Positions 5,882 to 13,502 are shown, counted from the stretch's first letter. The stretch: 15,394 nt of DNA from an uncultured beta proteobacterium (GCA_903933395.1 CAIZKA010000452.1:1-15394), one strand, 5' to 3'. The notes: generated by a model not told the origin, from the letters alone. Made by a program: numbers and translations.

Positions 5882-7588
5882 TCAAACCGCTTTTACCGTA
5901 ATCGCGGTGTTGCTTTCCGTGTCGGTCAGGTGGATGGCGCAGGCAATGCACGGGTCGAAGGAATGGATCGTGCGCAGCACTTCCAGCGGCTTCTCGGCAT
6001 CGGCGATCGGCGTGTCGAGCAGCGAGGCCTCATAGGGTCCCGGCTCGTCCTTGTCGTTGCGCGGACAGGCGTTCCAGGTCGAAGGCACGACGCACTGGTA
6101 GTTCTTGATCTTGCCGTCGTCGATCACCACCCAGTGCGACAGCGCACCGCGTGGAGCCTCATGGAAGCCCATGCCCATGATTTCACCCTTGGGGAAGGTA
6201 GGCGGATTGAAAGTCTTGACGTCTCCCTTGCCGATGTTATCGACCAGCAACTTCCACTGATCATCGAGCATATCGACCTGCACAGCGCAGGAAATCGCGC
6301 GCGCGGCGTGACGGCCGATGGTGGAATGCATGGCGCCAAGGCCGACCTTGGTCTTGGCCAGGGCCGACACCGTGTCCAGCGTCGCAGTCGCGTACTTCTT
6401 GGTCGGTTCGTGCCCGGCGGCCAGCATGGTCAGCACACGGGCCAGCGGACCGACCTGGGCCACCTTGCCGTAGAAGGTCGGCGACTTGAGCCAGGAATAC
6501 TTGGCGTCGTCCTTGAAGTCGGTGTAGTTCGGCTTGGTTTCGCCCTTGTAGGGATGCAGCGCGCCGGCCTTGGAATAGTCGTACCAGGAATGCTTCACCG
6601 ATTCCTCGACACCCTTGGTGAAATACTCGTCGCCGAACTTGGTGATCGGCTTGAAGGTGGCCAGATCCCCACCATCGATGTAGCCGCCCGGCAGCGCGAA
6701 CTTGGTGCCCTTGGTGTCCAGCGGAATATCCGGCACCGCCAGGTAATTTGTCACACCCTTGCCGATCGCTGTCCAGTCTGCATAGAAGGCGCCGATGGCG
6801 GCGACGTCGATCAGGTAGACGTTCTTGACAAAATCGGCCAGTTCGTCGATGAAGCCCTTGATCGCCATCAGTCGCTCGACGGTCAGCACCGCCGGCGAAT
6901 CGGGGTTGATCGGGTTGGCGACGCCGCCCACGGCCACGTTCTGGATGTGCGGGGTCTTGGCGCCGAGGATAGAAACGATCTTGTTGGCCTTGCGCTGGAC
7001 TTCAAGTGCCTGCAGGTAGTGCGCCACGGCCATCAGGTTGACCTCGGGCGAGAGTTTCATCGCCGGGTGGCCCCAGTAGCCGTTGGTGAAGATGCCGAGC
7101 TGCCCGCCATTGACGAAGTGCTTGAGGCGCTCATGCACGCGCCGCATCTCGTGCTTGCTGTTGAGATGCCAGGACGACAAACTCTCGCCCAGGGCTGCCG
7201 CCTTGTCCGGATCGGCCTTCAGCGCGGAGGTGACGTCAACCCAGTCGAGCGCCGACAGGTGGTAGAAATGCACGATCTGGTCATGCACCGAGTGCGCAAG
7301 GATGATCAGGTTGCGGATGTACTGGGCATTCAGCGGAATTTCCATCTGCAAGGCATTTTCCACTGCCCGCACCGAGCAAATCGCATGCACCGTGGTGCAC
7401 ACGCCGCAGATGCGCTGGGTGATGGCCCAGGCGTCGCGCGGATCGCGACCGAGCAGGATCAGTTCGACGCCGCGCCACATCTGGCCGGATGACCAGGCCT
7501 TCTTGACGCGGCCGCCGTCCACATCGACGTCGATACGCAGGTGGCCCTCGATACGGGTGATCGGATCAATCGTTACGCGCTTGGACAT
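5882..7588 (-). CDS. hybC: [NiFe]-hydrogenase large subunit, group 1 (HybC type)
   Basis: Catalytic subunit carrying the Ni-Fe(CN)2CO site for H2 oxidation. The 568 residues contain the N-terminal motif RICGVC (59-64, ligands Cys61 and Cys64, with His68 following) and the C-terminal DPCIACAIH (545-553, ligands Cys547 and Cys550). APRGALSHW supplies the conserved Arg near the active site. The last 15 residues after His553 (LTDTESNTAITVKAV) are the extension expected to be removed by HybD, whose gene follows. The protein has no signal peptide, so export should depend on the Tat signal of the small subunit. It starts with ATG 16 bases after hybB and has a good GGAGA ribosome site. Gene order and partners match the HybOABC-type membrane uptake enzymes. 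Confidence 0.98.
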   Translation of the reverse strand: MSKRVTIDPITRIEGHLRIDVDVDGGRVKKAWSSGQMWRGVELILLGRDPRDAWAITQRICGVCTTVHAICSVRAVENALQMEIPLNAQYIRNLIILAHSVHDQIVHFYHLSALDWVDVTSALKADPDKAAALGESLSSWHLNSKHEMRRVHERLKHFVNGGQLGIFTNGYWGHPAMKLSPEVNLMAVAHYLQALEVQRKANKIVSILGAKTPHIQNVAVGGVANPINPDSPAVLTVERLMAIKGFIDELADFVKNVYLIDVAAIGAFYADWTAIGKGVTNYLAVPDIPLDTKGTKFALPGGYIDGGDLATFKPITKFGDEYFTKGVEESVKHSWYDYSKAGALHPYKGETKPNYTDFKDDAKYSWLKSPTFYGKVAQVGPLARVLTMLAAGHEPTKKYATATLDTVSALAKTKVGLGAMHSTIGRHAARAISCAVQVDMLDDQWKLLVDNIGKGDVKTFNPPTFPKGEIMGMGFHEAPRGALSHWVVIDDGKIKNYQCVVPSTWNACPRNDKDEPGPYEASLLDTPIADAEKPLEVLRTIHSFDPCIACAIHLTDTESNTAITVKAV

Positions 7589-7604
7589 TTTCTATCTCCA
7601 TCCT

Positions 7605-8777
7605 TCAGTGTGAGGCCTGCACGTTTTCCCGCGGCAGTACCGGGAAACGGCGGGTGATGATGATGTAACCGAGAACCTCTATGCCGAACATGCCGGCGGT
7701 GACCAGAACTTCGGCCAGGGTCGGGAAATAGGTGAAGCCTCCGGCGCCGTTGATGTTGGTTTCGTAGCCGATCAGGAAGCCGTTGAGGCGTAGTAGCGCG
7801 CCGCCGAGCATCAGCAGCACGCCGGCGAGGAACAGCCGCGCCGGATTGCGCCGGTTGGATTCGGCGCCGATCAGGATCAGCGGGGCGATGAAGCTCAGCA
7901 TCTCCAGCCAGAACATCAGCGCCTCGATCGACGGCACGAAGGCCAGCCCGATTGCGCCGCGTACCAGCAAGTCACCGATGCGGACAACGAGATACACGGC
8001 AAGGAAGCCCAGCATGACCTTGGCCAGCGGCGTCAGTATGTGCATCTCGATGCGGCGACGCTCGGCGGAAGAAGCAAGGCAGGACTCGAACAGCACCACC
8101 GCATAGCCCATGGTGATGGCCGACAGCAGGTAGAGCAGCGGCAATACCGGCGTCTGCCACAGCGGATGGATCTGCACGCCCAGCACCACCAACAGGGTTC
8201 CCAGCGAGGACTGGTGCATCATTGGCAGCACCGTACCCAGGGCGATCAGGAAGAACATCACCTTGTTCAGCTTCTTCCGGGTCTCCTGCCTTTCCTTGGA
8301 TTCCAAAAAGGTCGGCGCGAACTCGAGCCACATCACGATGATGTAGAGCGTGATGCAGATCGCTACCTCGAACATTACCGAGTTGGGATTGACCGAGCCG
8401 GGCCAGAACATGTTCCACACATTCCACCAGCGTCCGAGGTCGAAGATGACTCCGGCGCCGGCGAGCGTGTAGCCGAACAGGCTGGCCAGCAGGGCCGGTC
8501 GCACCAGCGGGTGGTACTCGCCCTTGTTGAAGATGTAGACCAGCATGGCCACCGAGAAGCCGCCGCAGGCAAACGCCGAACCGATGACGACATCGACCAC
8601 CACCCAGATGCCCCAGGGATAGCCGTCGTTGAGGCCGGTCACCGCGCCGAGGCCGAACAGGAAGCGCACCGCGAGGATCGCCGCCATCAGCGCGATAAGT
8701 ACGCCGCAGGTCAGGGTTACCGCATTGACCAGGCTACCGCCTAGGGGGGCCATTTCCGCGTGTTGATTTTGGGCCAT
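7605..8777 (-). CDS. hybB: HybB, NrfD/PsrC-like integral membrane quinone module of the hydrogenase
   Basis: A 390-residue polytopic membrane protein with about ten hydrophobic segments, for example around 15-45, 57-82, 94-112, 133-152, 173-200 and 330-385. It matches HybB of the NrfD family: GYPWGIWVVVDVVIGSAFACGG near 52-73, the short positively charged loop LESKERQETRKKLNK, MHQSSLGTLLVV and FESCLASSAERRR. HybB anchors the hydrogenase and links the HybA clusters to menaquinone or ubiquinone at the cytoplasmic membrane. The start is ATG in the junction TGATCATG, two bases after the hybA stop. The length is normal. Confidence 0.95.
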   Translation of the reverse strand: MAQNQHAEMAPLGGSLVNAVTLTCGVLIALMAAILAVRFLFGLGAVTGLNDGYPWGIWVVVDVVIGSAFACGGFSVAMLVYIFNKGEYHPLVRPALLASLFGYTLAGAGVIFDLGRWWNVWNMFWPGSVNPNSVMFEVAICITLYIIVMWLEFAPTFLESKERQETRKKLNKVMFFLIALGTVLPMMHQSSLGTLLVVLGVQIHPLWQTPVLPLLYLLSAITMGYAVVLFESCLASSAERRRIEMHILTPLAKVMLGFLAVYLVVRIGDLLVRGAIGLAFVPSIEALMFWLEMLSFIAPLILIGAESNRRNPARLFLAGVLLMLGGALLRLNGFLIGYETNINGAGGFTYFPTLAEVLVTAGMFGIEVLGYIIITRRFPVLPRENVQASH

Positions 8778-8779
8778 GA

Positions 8780-9835
8780 TCAGTTCCCTCCCTTGTCCGA
8801 CGAGTCGTCGTCAGGCTTGACGTTGCGCTTGGCGACATAGGTCATCGCACCGAGCACGGCAAAAGGCATGATGAGGTTGCCGTAGAGCGTGTGCTGGATG
8901 GTTTCCGACATCGCCGCCGCCGCGTCCGGCGGCAGGTTGGGCATGCCGACCTTCTCGAAATTGACGCCGGAGAGCTTGAGCACCTGGGTGCCGCCGTATT
9001 CCTTCTCACCATAGACGTGCTGCAGGTACTTGCCGGCTTGAGTCTCGTAGCTCTGGTCGGGCTCTTCCTGCCAGCCGTTGCGGATTTTCACGCCCTTGGC
9101 ATTGACCGTGACCTGCGCCTTCCTGTCCTGCGCAGACAGCAAATGCCCGCGCGGGAAGCGGTTCATCTCGCCCGGCTTCATTGCGATCCGGCGCTTGGCC
9201 TCGGCCAGCAGGTCTTCGGTGCGGCCGAATAGCGTCGCGCCGGTCGGGCAGACCTCGGCACAGGCCGAGTAGTGACCTTCCTCGTGGCGATGGCGGCACA
9301 GTTCGCACTTGCCGATACGGCCGGTGGGCGAGTCGTATTGATACTTCGGAATGCCGAAAGGACAGGCAGCAACGCAGTAGCGGCAGCCGATGCATTTGTC
9401 GGGGTTGTAACCGACCACGCCCGTCACCGGGTTCTTGGTCATCGCCGACACCGGGCAGGCCGAGACACAGGACGGGTCACCGCAGTGCATGCACGACGTC
9501 TTCATGAAGGCGAAGCCGTTGACCTCCTGGTCCTTCACATCCATCGTGCCGTTGCGGTACATCTTGATGATGTTGAAGGTGTAGCCCGAGGTGTCCAGCG
9601 GCGTATCCCACAAGTGGTCGACGGTGGAAAATTCGGGAGGGTTCTCGTTGGCGGTCTTGCAGGCCGCGACGCAGGCCTTGCAACCCACACAGAGCGTGCC
9701 GTCGTAAAGCAGGCCGAGCGCTTCGGGCGGACGCGGACGGGTTTCGCGGGCTGAAGCCGGGACTGCGACGGCGCAGGCGGTGGCTGCCGCCCCGCCCGCG
9801 AGGACACCCTTGAGGAAATCTCGCCGGGTGCCCAT
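8780..9835 (-). CDS. hybA: HybA, Tat-exported ferredoxin-like subunit with four [4Fe-4S] clusters
   Basis: Electron-transfer subunit between the hydrogenase small subunit and HybB, on the periplasmic side. The 351 residues begin MGTRRDFLKG, a twin-arginine signal, followed by an Ala-rich hydrophobic stretch with likely cleavage near PASA (26-29). Sixteen ligand cysteines form four clusters: CVGCKACVAAC (49-59), CMHCGDPSCVSAC (115-127), CIGCRYCVAAC (148-158) and CELC with ACAEVCP (177, 180, 192, 196). A C-terminal hydrophobic helix at about 318-335 (YGNLIMPFAVLGAMTYVA) would anchor it, as in E. coli HybA. ATG follows the small-subunit stop in the sequence TGATCATG. Confidence 0.96.
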   Translation of the reverse strand: MGTRRDFLKGVLAGGAAATACAVAVPASARETRPRPPEALGLLYDGTLCVGCKACVAACKTANENPPEFSTVDHLWDTPLDTSGYTFNIIKMYRNGTMDVKDQEVNGFAFMKTSCMHCGDPSCVSACPVSAMTKNPVTGVVGYNPDKCIGCRYCVAACPFGIPKYQYDSPTGRIGKCELCRHRHEEGHYSACAEVCPTGATLFGRTEDLLAEAKRRIAMKPGEMNRFPRGHLLSAQDRKAQVTVNAKGVKIRNGWQEEPDQSYETQAGKYLQHVYGEKEYGGTQVLKLSGVNFEKVGMPNLPPDAAAAMSETIQHTLYGNLIMPFAVLGAMTYVAKRNVKPDDDSSDKGGN

Positions 9836-9837
9836 GA

Positions 9838-11040
9838 TCAGGCTCCGGCCTTGTCGTCGGGCTTGGCTGCAGCCTTGGCGCGTTCGGCTTCCTCGGCGGC
9901 ATGCGACAGGCCCAGGTTGCGAGTCAGCATCACCGCGGCACCGGCGGCCGCACCGGCCACTGCGGCCACCGCCGCGGCGGAGGCGAAGGAAGCGGCCTTG
10001 CCCTGCTCTTCGACGATGCGCGGATATTGCAGCGGCGGCGTCACGTTGAGCATCTTGGCCACCTGATGGATGGGCTTGGTGAAGCCGACGCCCTTCTCGG
10101 TGCAGCCGATGCAGGGGTGGCCGCAACCGACCGGCCAGTTGTTCTCGCCGACATCGCCGAAGCCCAGGGTCGAGCAATTGGCATAAGTCTCGGGGCCCTT
10201 GCAGCCGAGTTTGTAGAGGCAGTAGCCCTGGCGGTGGCCGCTGTCGCCGAATTCCATGGCAAAGCGCCCGGCGTCGAAGTGGGCGCGGCGCTCGCAGTTT
10301 TCGTGGATCAGGCGGGAATAGGCAAACTTGGGGCGGCCCAGCTTGTCGACTTCGGGCAGCTTGCCGAAGGTCAGGAAATGCACCACGGTAGCGAGGAAGT
10401 TGTAGGGATTGGGCGGGCAGCCGGGAATCGTCACCACAGGCTTGCCGAGGATTTCCGCAACGCCCGCAGAACCGGTCGGGCTCGAGTCGGCGCCGGAAAT
10501 CGAGGGAATCGTCGAAGGCATGCCGCCCCAGGACGCGCAGGAACCGATGGCGATCACCGCCGCGGCGTCGGCCGCGCATTCCTTGAGCAGGTCGATCGCC
10601 GTGTGGCCGCCGATCTTGCAGTAAATGCCGTTCTGCTTGGTCGGGATGGCACCTTCGACCACCAGCACATACTTGCCCTTGTTGGCCTTCATGGCGTCCT
10701 TGCGGGCGGCTTCGGCCTGGTGGCCGGCGGCGGCCATCAGGGTTTCGTGGTAATCGAGGGAGATGACGTCGAGGATCAGTTTTTCCAGCGTCGGATGCTC
10801 GGCGCGCAGCAGCGACTCCGAACAGCCCGTGCATTCCTGGAAATGCAGCCAGATCACCGAGGGGCGCTTTGCCGCCTCGATCGCCTTGGCGACCGCGGCT
10901 TCGGCGCCGGCCGGCAAGCCCATGGTTGCCGCGAGGGTCGCACAGAACTGCAAAAACTCGCGTCGCGGCATTTGCAGACGCTGCTCGACTTCCTGGAGCG
11001 TCCTGCTGCTGATATCGAAAATATCGTTCATGTTGCCCAT
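9838..11040 (-). CDS. hybO: [NiFe]-hydrogenase small subunit (HybO type), Tat signal and C-terminal anchor
   Basis: Electron-conducting small subunit, 400 residues. The long N-region leads to the Tat motif PRREFLQFC (25-33). Proximal cluster ligands are Cys70 and Cys73 (ECTGCSES), Cys168 (GSCASWGG) and Cys208 (PGCPPNP). Distal cluster ligands are His246, Cys249, Cys274 and Cys280. Medial cluster ligands are Cys289, Cys310 and Cys313, with Pro303 kept as in [3Fe-4S] enzymes. The two supernumerary Cys of O2-tolerant enzymes are absent: it is CTGC, not CTCC, and ASWGG, not ASWGC. An additional Cys306 sits beside the medial site. An Ala-rich hydrophobic helix at about 351-373 is the membrane anchor. 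ATG at 11040 is chosen because GGAGGGG (11050-11056) lies 9 bases upstream; ATG at 11031 is also possible. It is the first gene of the operon. Confidence 0.97.
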   Translation of the reverse strand: MGNMNDIFDISSRTLQEVEQRLQMPRREFLQFCATLAATMGLPAGAEAAVAKAIEAAKRPSVIWLHFQECTGCSESLLRAEHPTLEKLILDVISLDYHETLMAAAGHQAEAARKDAMKANKGKYVLVVEGAIPTKQNGIYCKIGGHTAIDLLKECAADAAAVIAIGSCASWGGMPSTIPSISGADSSPTGSAGVAEILGKPVVTIPGCPPNPYNFLATVVHFLTFGKLPEVDKLGRPKFAYSRLIHENCERRAHFDAGRFAMEFGDSGHRQGYCLYKLGCKGPETYANCSTLGFGDVGENNWPVGCGHPCIGCTEKGVGFTKPIHQVAKMLNVTPPLQYPRIVEEQGKAASFASAAAVAAVAGAAAGAAVMLTRNLGLSHAAEEAERAKAAAKPDDKAGA

Positions 11041-11097
11041 GTCTGCTATCCCCTCCAAGAGTCAGGCCGCGTCCGGACCTGATGGTGGAAGGTTTAT

Positions 11098-11113
11098 TGC
11101 AAGTCCCGGGCCA
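11098..11113 (-). promoter_or_regulatory. Sigma-54 (-24/-12) promoter of the hydrogenase operon
   Basis: On the minus strand the sequence TGGCCCGGGACTTGCA matches the consensus TGGCAC-N5-TTGCA with one mismatch, and the GG and GC elements are exactly 10 bases apart. It lies 58 bases upstream of the small-subunit ATG, leaving a leader of about 45 bases with a GGAGGGG ribosome site. Immediately upstream, 11121-11132 (minus: ATCAAAAAATTC) is an A/T-rich, IHF-like sequence, although it deviates from the consensus at its end. Many uptake hydrogenases use sigma-54 with an NtrC-type activator (HoxA/HupR) and IHF. No activator gene is in the window. Confidence 0.72.
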
Positions 11114-11214
11114 GATTCATGAATTTTTTGATCGCAGTAACAATTCAAGGTCTTGCAAAGATTTTGTTTCCATCTAAACTATTGAAATCGATTACCTGCT
11201 TACCATGCCGCTAA

Positions 11215-11634
11215 TCACCGCTGCGCGCACCATGCATACAGCGCGTCATACAAGACCATTCCGTGTTTCAGCATTTCGTGGTCGTCCTCGAAGTTGAGCG
11301 ACAGGCCCTTCGAGATCGCCAACAGGCCGGCAGCCTCTTTCGCCAGCTGCGGCGCACCGCAATCCGCCGCGCGCACGATCAAGGCCAACTTCGCCAACGC
11401 AGGATCGCGAAGTCGATACTTGGCAATAAAGGCATCGAAGCTGGACTGGTCTCCGTGGTGACCCAGTTCGACGCCCGGTACATCGTAGGGAGTCGCACCG
11501 GTCTCCTGCGCCACGCGCATGACGTCACTGCCATGCACGTAGAGAAATTCCGGCGCTTCATCGACGAATCTCGCCACCAGCCAGGGGCAGGCAATGCGGT
11601 CTATCTTCGGCCGTTCGCGGGTGATCCATTTCAT
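11215..11634 (-). CDS. chrB: ChrB-type chromate resistance protein, C-terminal domain only
   Basis: The 139 residues match the C-terminal domain of ChrB: KWITRERPKIDRIACPWLVARFVD (2-25), YDVPGVELGHHGD (50-62), SSFDAFIAKY, IVRAADC, EAAGLLAISKGLS (100-112) and DDHEMLKHGMVLYDALYAWC (117-136). Full ChrB, about 300 residues, has an extra N-terminal part implicated in chromate-responsive regulation. That part is missing, so a regulatory role is uncertain. No signal peptide is visible. ATG at 11634 is chosen because AGGAG lies 7 bases upstream; an upstream GTG at 11658 would include that ribosome site. It follows chrA on the same strand, 126 bases away across a palindromic repeat pair. The hydrogenase promoter lies about 100 bases beyond its stop. 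Confidence 0.85.
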   Translation of the reverse strand: MKWITRERPKIDRIACPWLVARFVDEAPEFLYVHGSDVMRVAQETGATPYDVPGVELGHHGDQSSFDAFIAKYRLRDPALAKLALIVRAADCGAPQLAKEAAGLLAISKGLSLNFEDDHEMLKHGMVLYDALYAWCAQR

Positions 11635-11674
11635 TGCCGTACTCCTGCGGCGAAACACTGATCAAGTACCAAAT

Positions 11675-11743
11675 CGTCATTCCGGCGTTCGCCGGAATCC
11701 AGGCGAATCAAGAGACTGGACACCGGCGTTCGCCGGTGTGACG
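11675..11743. repeat. Inverted pair of 28-bp palindromic elements (REPIN-like)
   Basis: Two elements, each 28 bp, at 11675-11702 (plus) and 11716-11743 (minus). Both follow the pattern CGTC - 3 bases - CCGGC - 4-base loop - GCCGG - 3 bases - CCAG. Each forms an 8-bp perfect stem. The three variable stem positions differ between the copies (ATT with AAT, ACA with TGT) but stay paired. The copies are head to head, 13 bases apart. This is the layout of REP doublets, which in many proteobacteria are spread by RAYT transposases. The family in betaproteobacteria with CGTCATTCCGGC cores is familiar to me. It may also act as a hairpin terminator between chrA and chrB. Confidence 0.75.
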
Positions 11744-11760
11744 CCTTATTAAGCGCTTCC

Positions 11761-13098
11761 TTAGCGCACGAACGACAGCGCAAGGCCCAGCGCTGCGCAA
11801 ACGCCGATCACTTTCATGATGTCGGCCTTGTACTTCCACAACGCAAGCACCGCCGCCAGCGCGATCAGCACCGGTAACCACTCAAAGGGGCCGGCAAACG
11901 GAGCCGCCTCTTTGGCTTGCGGCCAAAAGGTATGCCAGGCGAAGAAGACCGCCAGATTCAGGATCACGCCGACCACGGCCGCCGTGATCGCCGTCAGCGG
12001 AGCGGTAAATTTGAGCTCGCCACGAGTTGCCTCGACCATCGGCCCGCCGGCAAGGATGAAGAAAAAGCTCGGCAGGAAGGTGAAGAAGGTCGCCACCGCG
12101 GCACCGGCCAGCCCGGCAGCGACGGAGTTGGCGGCCACCGCCTTGGTTACGCCGCCGACGTAGCCGACCCAGGTCACGATCATGATCAGCGGCCCCGGCG
12201 TGGTCTCACCCAGCGCGAGACCGTCCATCATCTGCGGGCCGGTGAGCCAGCCAAAGTGCTCCACACCTCCCTGATAGACGTAGGGCAATACCGCGTAGGC
12301 ACCGCCGATGGTCAGGAAGGCCGCCTTGGTGAAGAACTCTCCCATGTCGTAGAGATCGGTACTGCCACGCAGTGCAAGCAGCGATGCCGCGCCGATGGCG
12401 ACGAAAATGAAGGTCGTTACCGCGAGTTTGGCCCAGGAAAACTTCGCGTGAGGCGGCGGCGGCGTGTCGTCGTCGATCAGGGCCGGGCCGTAGCCCTTGT
12501 GGCCGGCGCCATGCCCGCCGCCGCCGGCAAACTTTCCGGGCACCAGTTTGCCGCCGATGGCGCCCAGCACGCCGGCGGCCAGCACGATCCAGGGAAACTC
12601 GATTTTGAAAAAGAAGATGCCGACGAAAGCCAGCGCGGCGACGGTCAGCAGCGCGCCGTTCCTGATCGCGCGCGAGCCGATGCGCCAGGCGGCGAACAGC
12701 ACCACGGCGACCACCGCCGGCTTGATGCCGTAGAAAATCCCCTGCACCGACGGCATGTCGCCGAAGGCCAGATACAGACCGGCGAGCAGGGAGAGCAGCG
12801 CGAACGCCGGCAGGAAAAACAGCAGTCCCGCCATCAGTCCGCCGCGCGTCCCGTGCAGCAGCCAGCCGGTGTAGATCGCCAGCTGGCAGGCCTCCGGGCC
12901 GGGCAGCAGCATGCAGTAGTTCAAGGCATGGAGGAAGCGATGCTCCGAGATCCAGCGTCTACGCTCGACCAGTTCCTGGTGCATGATCGAAATCTGTCCT
13001 GCCGGACCGCCGAAGCTGATGAATCCGAGCTTGAACCAGAAGCGCAGGGCCACGAAAAACGAGGGGACCGACGGCGCGGTTATCGCGGTTTCCGACAT
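11761..13098 (-). CDS. chrA: Chromate transporter ChrA, two-domain (long-chain) form
   Basis: CHR-family membrane protein that exports chromate from the cytoplasm. The 445 residues contain two homologous CHR domains. The first has FKLGFISFGGPAGQISIMHQELVERRRWIS and ALNYCMLLPGPEACQLAIYTGW within residues 15-85. The second has FFTKAAFLTIGGAYAVLPYV and LALGETTPGPLIMIVTWVGYVGG after about residue 260. A His/Gly-rich loop (GGGGHGAGHKGYG) lies between them. Each domain is followed by several hydrophobic helices. ATG at 13098 gives the usual short N-terminus MSETAITAP. The frame stays open upstream to 13305, but that stretch is not ChrA-like. The ribosome site is weak (CAAGAG). Confidence 0.94.
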   Translation of the reverse strand: MSETAITAPSVPSFFVALRFWFKLGFISFGGPAGQISIMHQELVERRRWISEHRFLHALNYCMLLPGPEACQLAIYTGWLLHGTRGGLMAGLLFFLPAFALLSLLAGLYLAFGDMPSVQGIFYGIKPAVVAVVLFAAWRIGSRAIRNGALLTVAALAFVGIFFFKIEFPWIVLAAGVLGAIGGKLVPGKFAGGGGHGAGHKGYGPALIDDDTPPPPHAKFSWAKLAVTTFIFVAIGAASLLALRGSTDLYDMGEFFTKAAFLTIGGAYAVLPYVYQGGVEHFGWLTGPQMMDGLALGETTPGPLIMIVTWVGYVGGVTKAVAANSVAAGLAGAAVATFFTFLPSFFFILAGGPMVEATRGELKFTAPLTAITAAVVGVILNLAVFFAWHTFWPQAKEAAPFAGPFEWLPVLIALAAVLALWKYKADIMKVIGVCAALGLALSFVR

Positions 13099-13502
13099 TG
13101 ATTGCTCTTGCGGGAAATTCCTGTAGAAACCATCGAAGACGCCGCTCATCGAAAAAGGCGAAAAGCCCGTTTCGGCATGGTAACCAAAAGGGGCTTTTCG
13201 TGTAGCGCTTAGCTGAACTTGTAACGCGCCCGCAAGCGGAAACTCAAATCGGCGCTGCCCATCAGGGCTGGAGTCAGCAAGACTCCTGGTCAAAGGGTAA
13301 AACACTAGATCGCGGATTTTGGTTCAGCGCTAAGTTCCTCCCGAAGATGCCTTCAAGTCGAACGCAATTTGACTGTATGCCTCGGCGCAGACAATGTCAA
13401 ATCTGAAAGTGCTTGTTTGCGATTACACCTACTGTACCTGGGGACGATTGGATGTACCATCCGTCGCAACCCGCCAGCTTTTACACATTCAGGAGATCCG
13501 AA
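13099..13502. other. 404-bp gene-free divergent intergenic region with several hairpins
   Basis: No convincing gene lies here. It separates chrA (minus) from the 44-residue basic protein gene (plus). Inverted repeats seen are: 13159-13168 with 13191-13200 (10 bp, listed separately); GCCC/GGGC around 13257-13268; GGAGTC/GACTCC at 13270-13286 (6-bp stem, 5-base loop); ATTTGAC/GTCAAAT at 13367-13373 and 13396-13402 (7-bp arms 22 bases apart, operator-like); and GGATG/CATCC at 13450-13462. No strong -35/-10 pair was found in either direction. Open reading through 13099-13305 on the minus strand is an extension of the chrA frame, without family support. Confidence 0.6.
13159..13200 (-). promoter_or_regulatory. 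Terminator-like hairpin in the chrA leader (possible attenuator)
   Basis: CGAAAAGCCC at 13159-13168 and its exact complement GGGCTTTTCG at 13191-13200 form a 10-bp stem with a 22-base loop. On the minus strand the stem is followed by CCTTTTTCG, so it could terminate transcription about 60 bases before the chrA ATG. No other minus-strand gene lies upstream for it to terminate, so an attenuator in the chrA leader is the simplest reading. The hairpin is certain; the function is inferred. Confidence 0.4.

Noticed and set aside
5930..7492. Open plus-strand frame of about 520 codons opposite the large-subunit gene
   Set aside because: Low-complexity His/Gly/Arg-rich translation with no family features, while the opposite strand encodes an unambiguous hydrogenase large subunit.
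8780..10834. Reading of hybA as the end of a 684-codon gene starting at 10834
   Set aside because: The upstream 333 codons are an out-of-frame translation of the small-subunit gene. The Tat motif at MGTRRDFLKG marks the true start at 9835.
11041..11058. TTG start at 11058 for the small subunit
   Set aside because: It would place the start inside the GGAGGGG ribosome site. The ATG at 11040 is correctly spaced from that site.
11128..11141. FNR/ANR-type box (TTGAT-N4-ATCAA) upstream of the hydrogenase promoter
   Set aside because: Only the left half-site matches; the right half (GTAAC) does not.
11761..13305. Longer chrA starting at 13305
   Set aside because: The extra N-terminal residues lack ChrA similarity and a ribosome site, and contain the leader hairpin sequence. 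ChrA proteins normally begin close to the FKLGFISFGGP segment.
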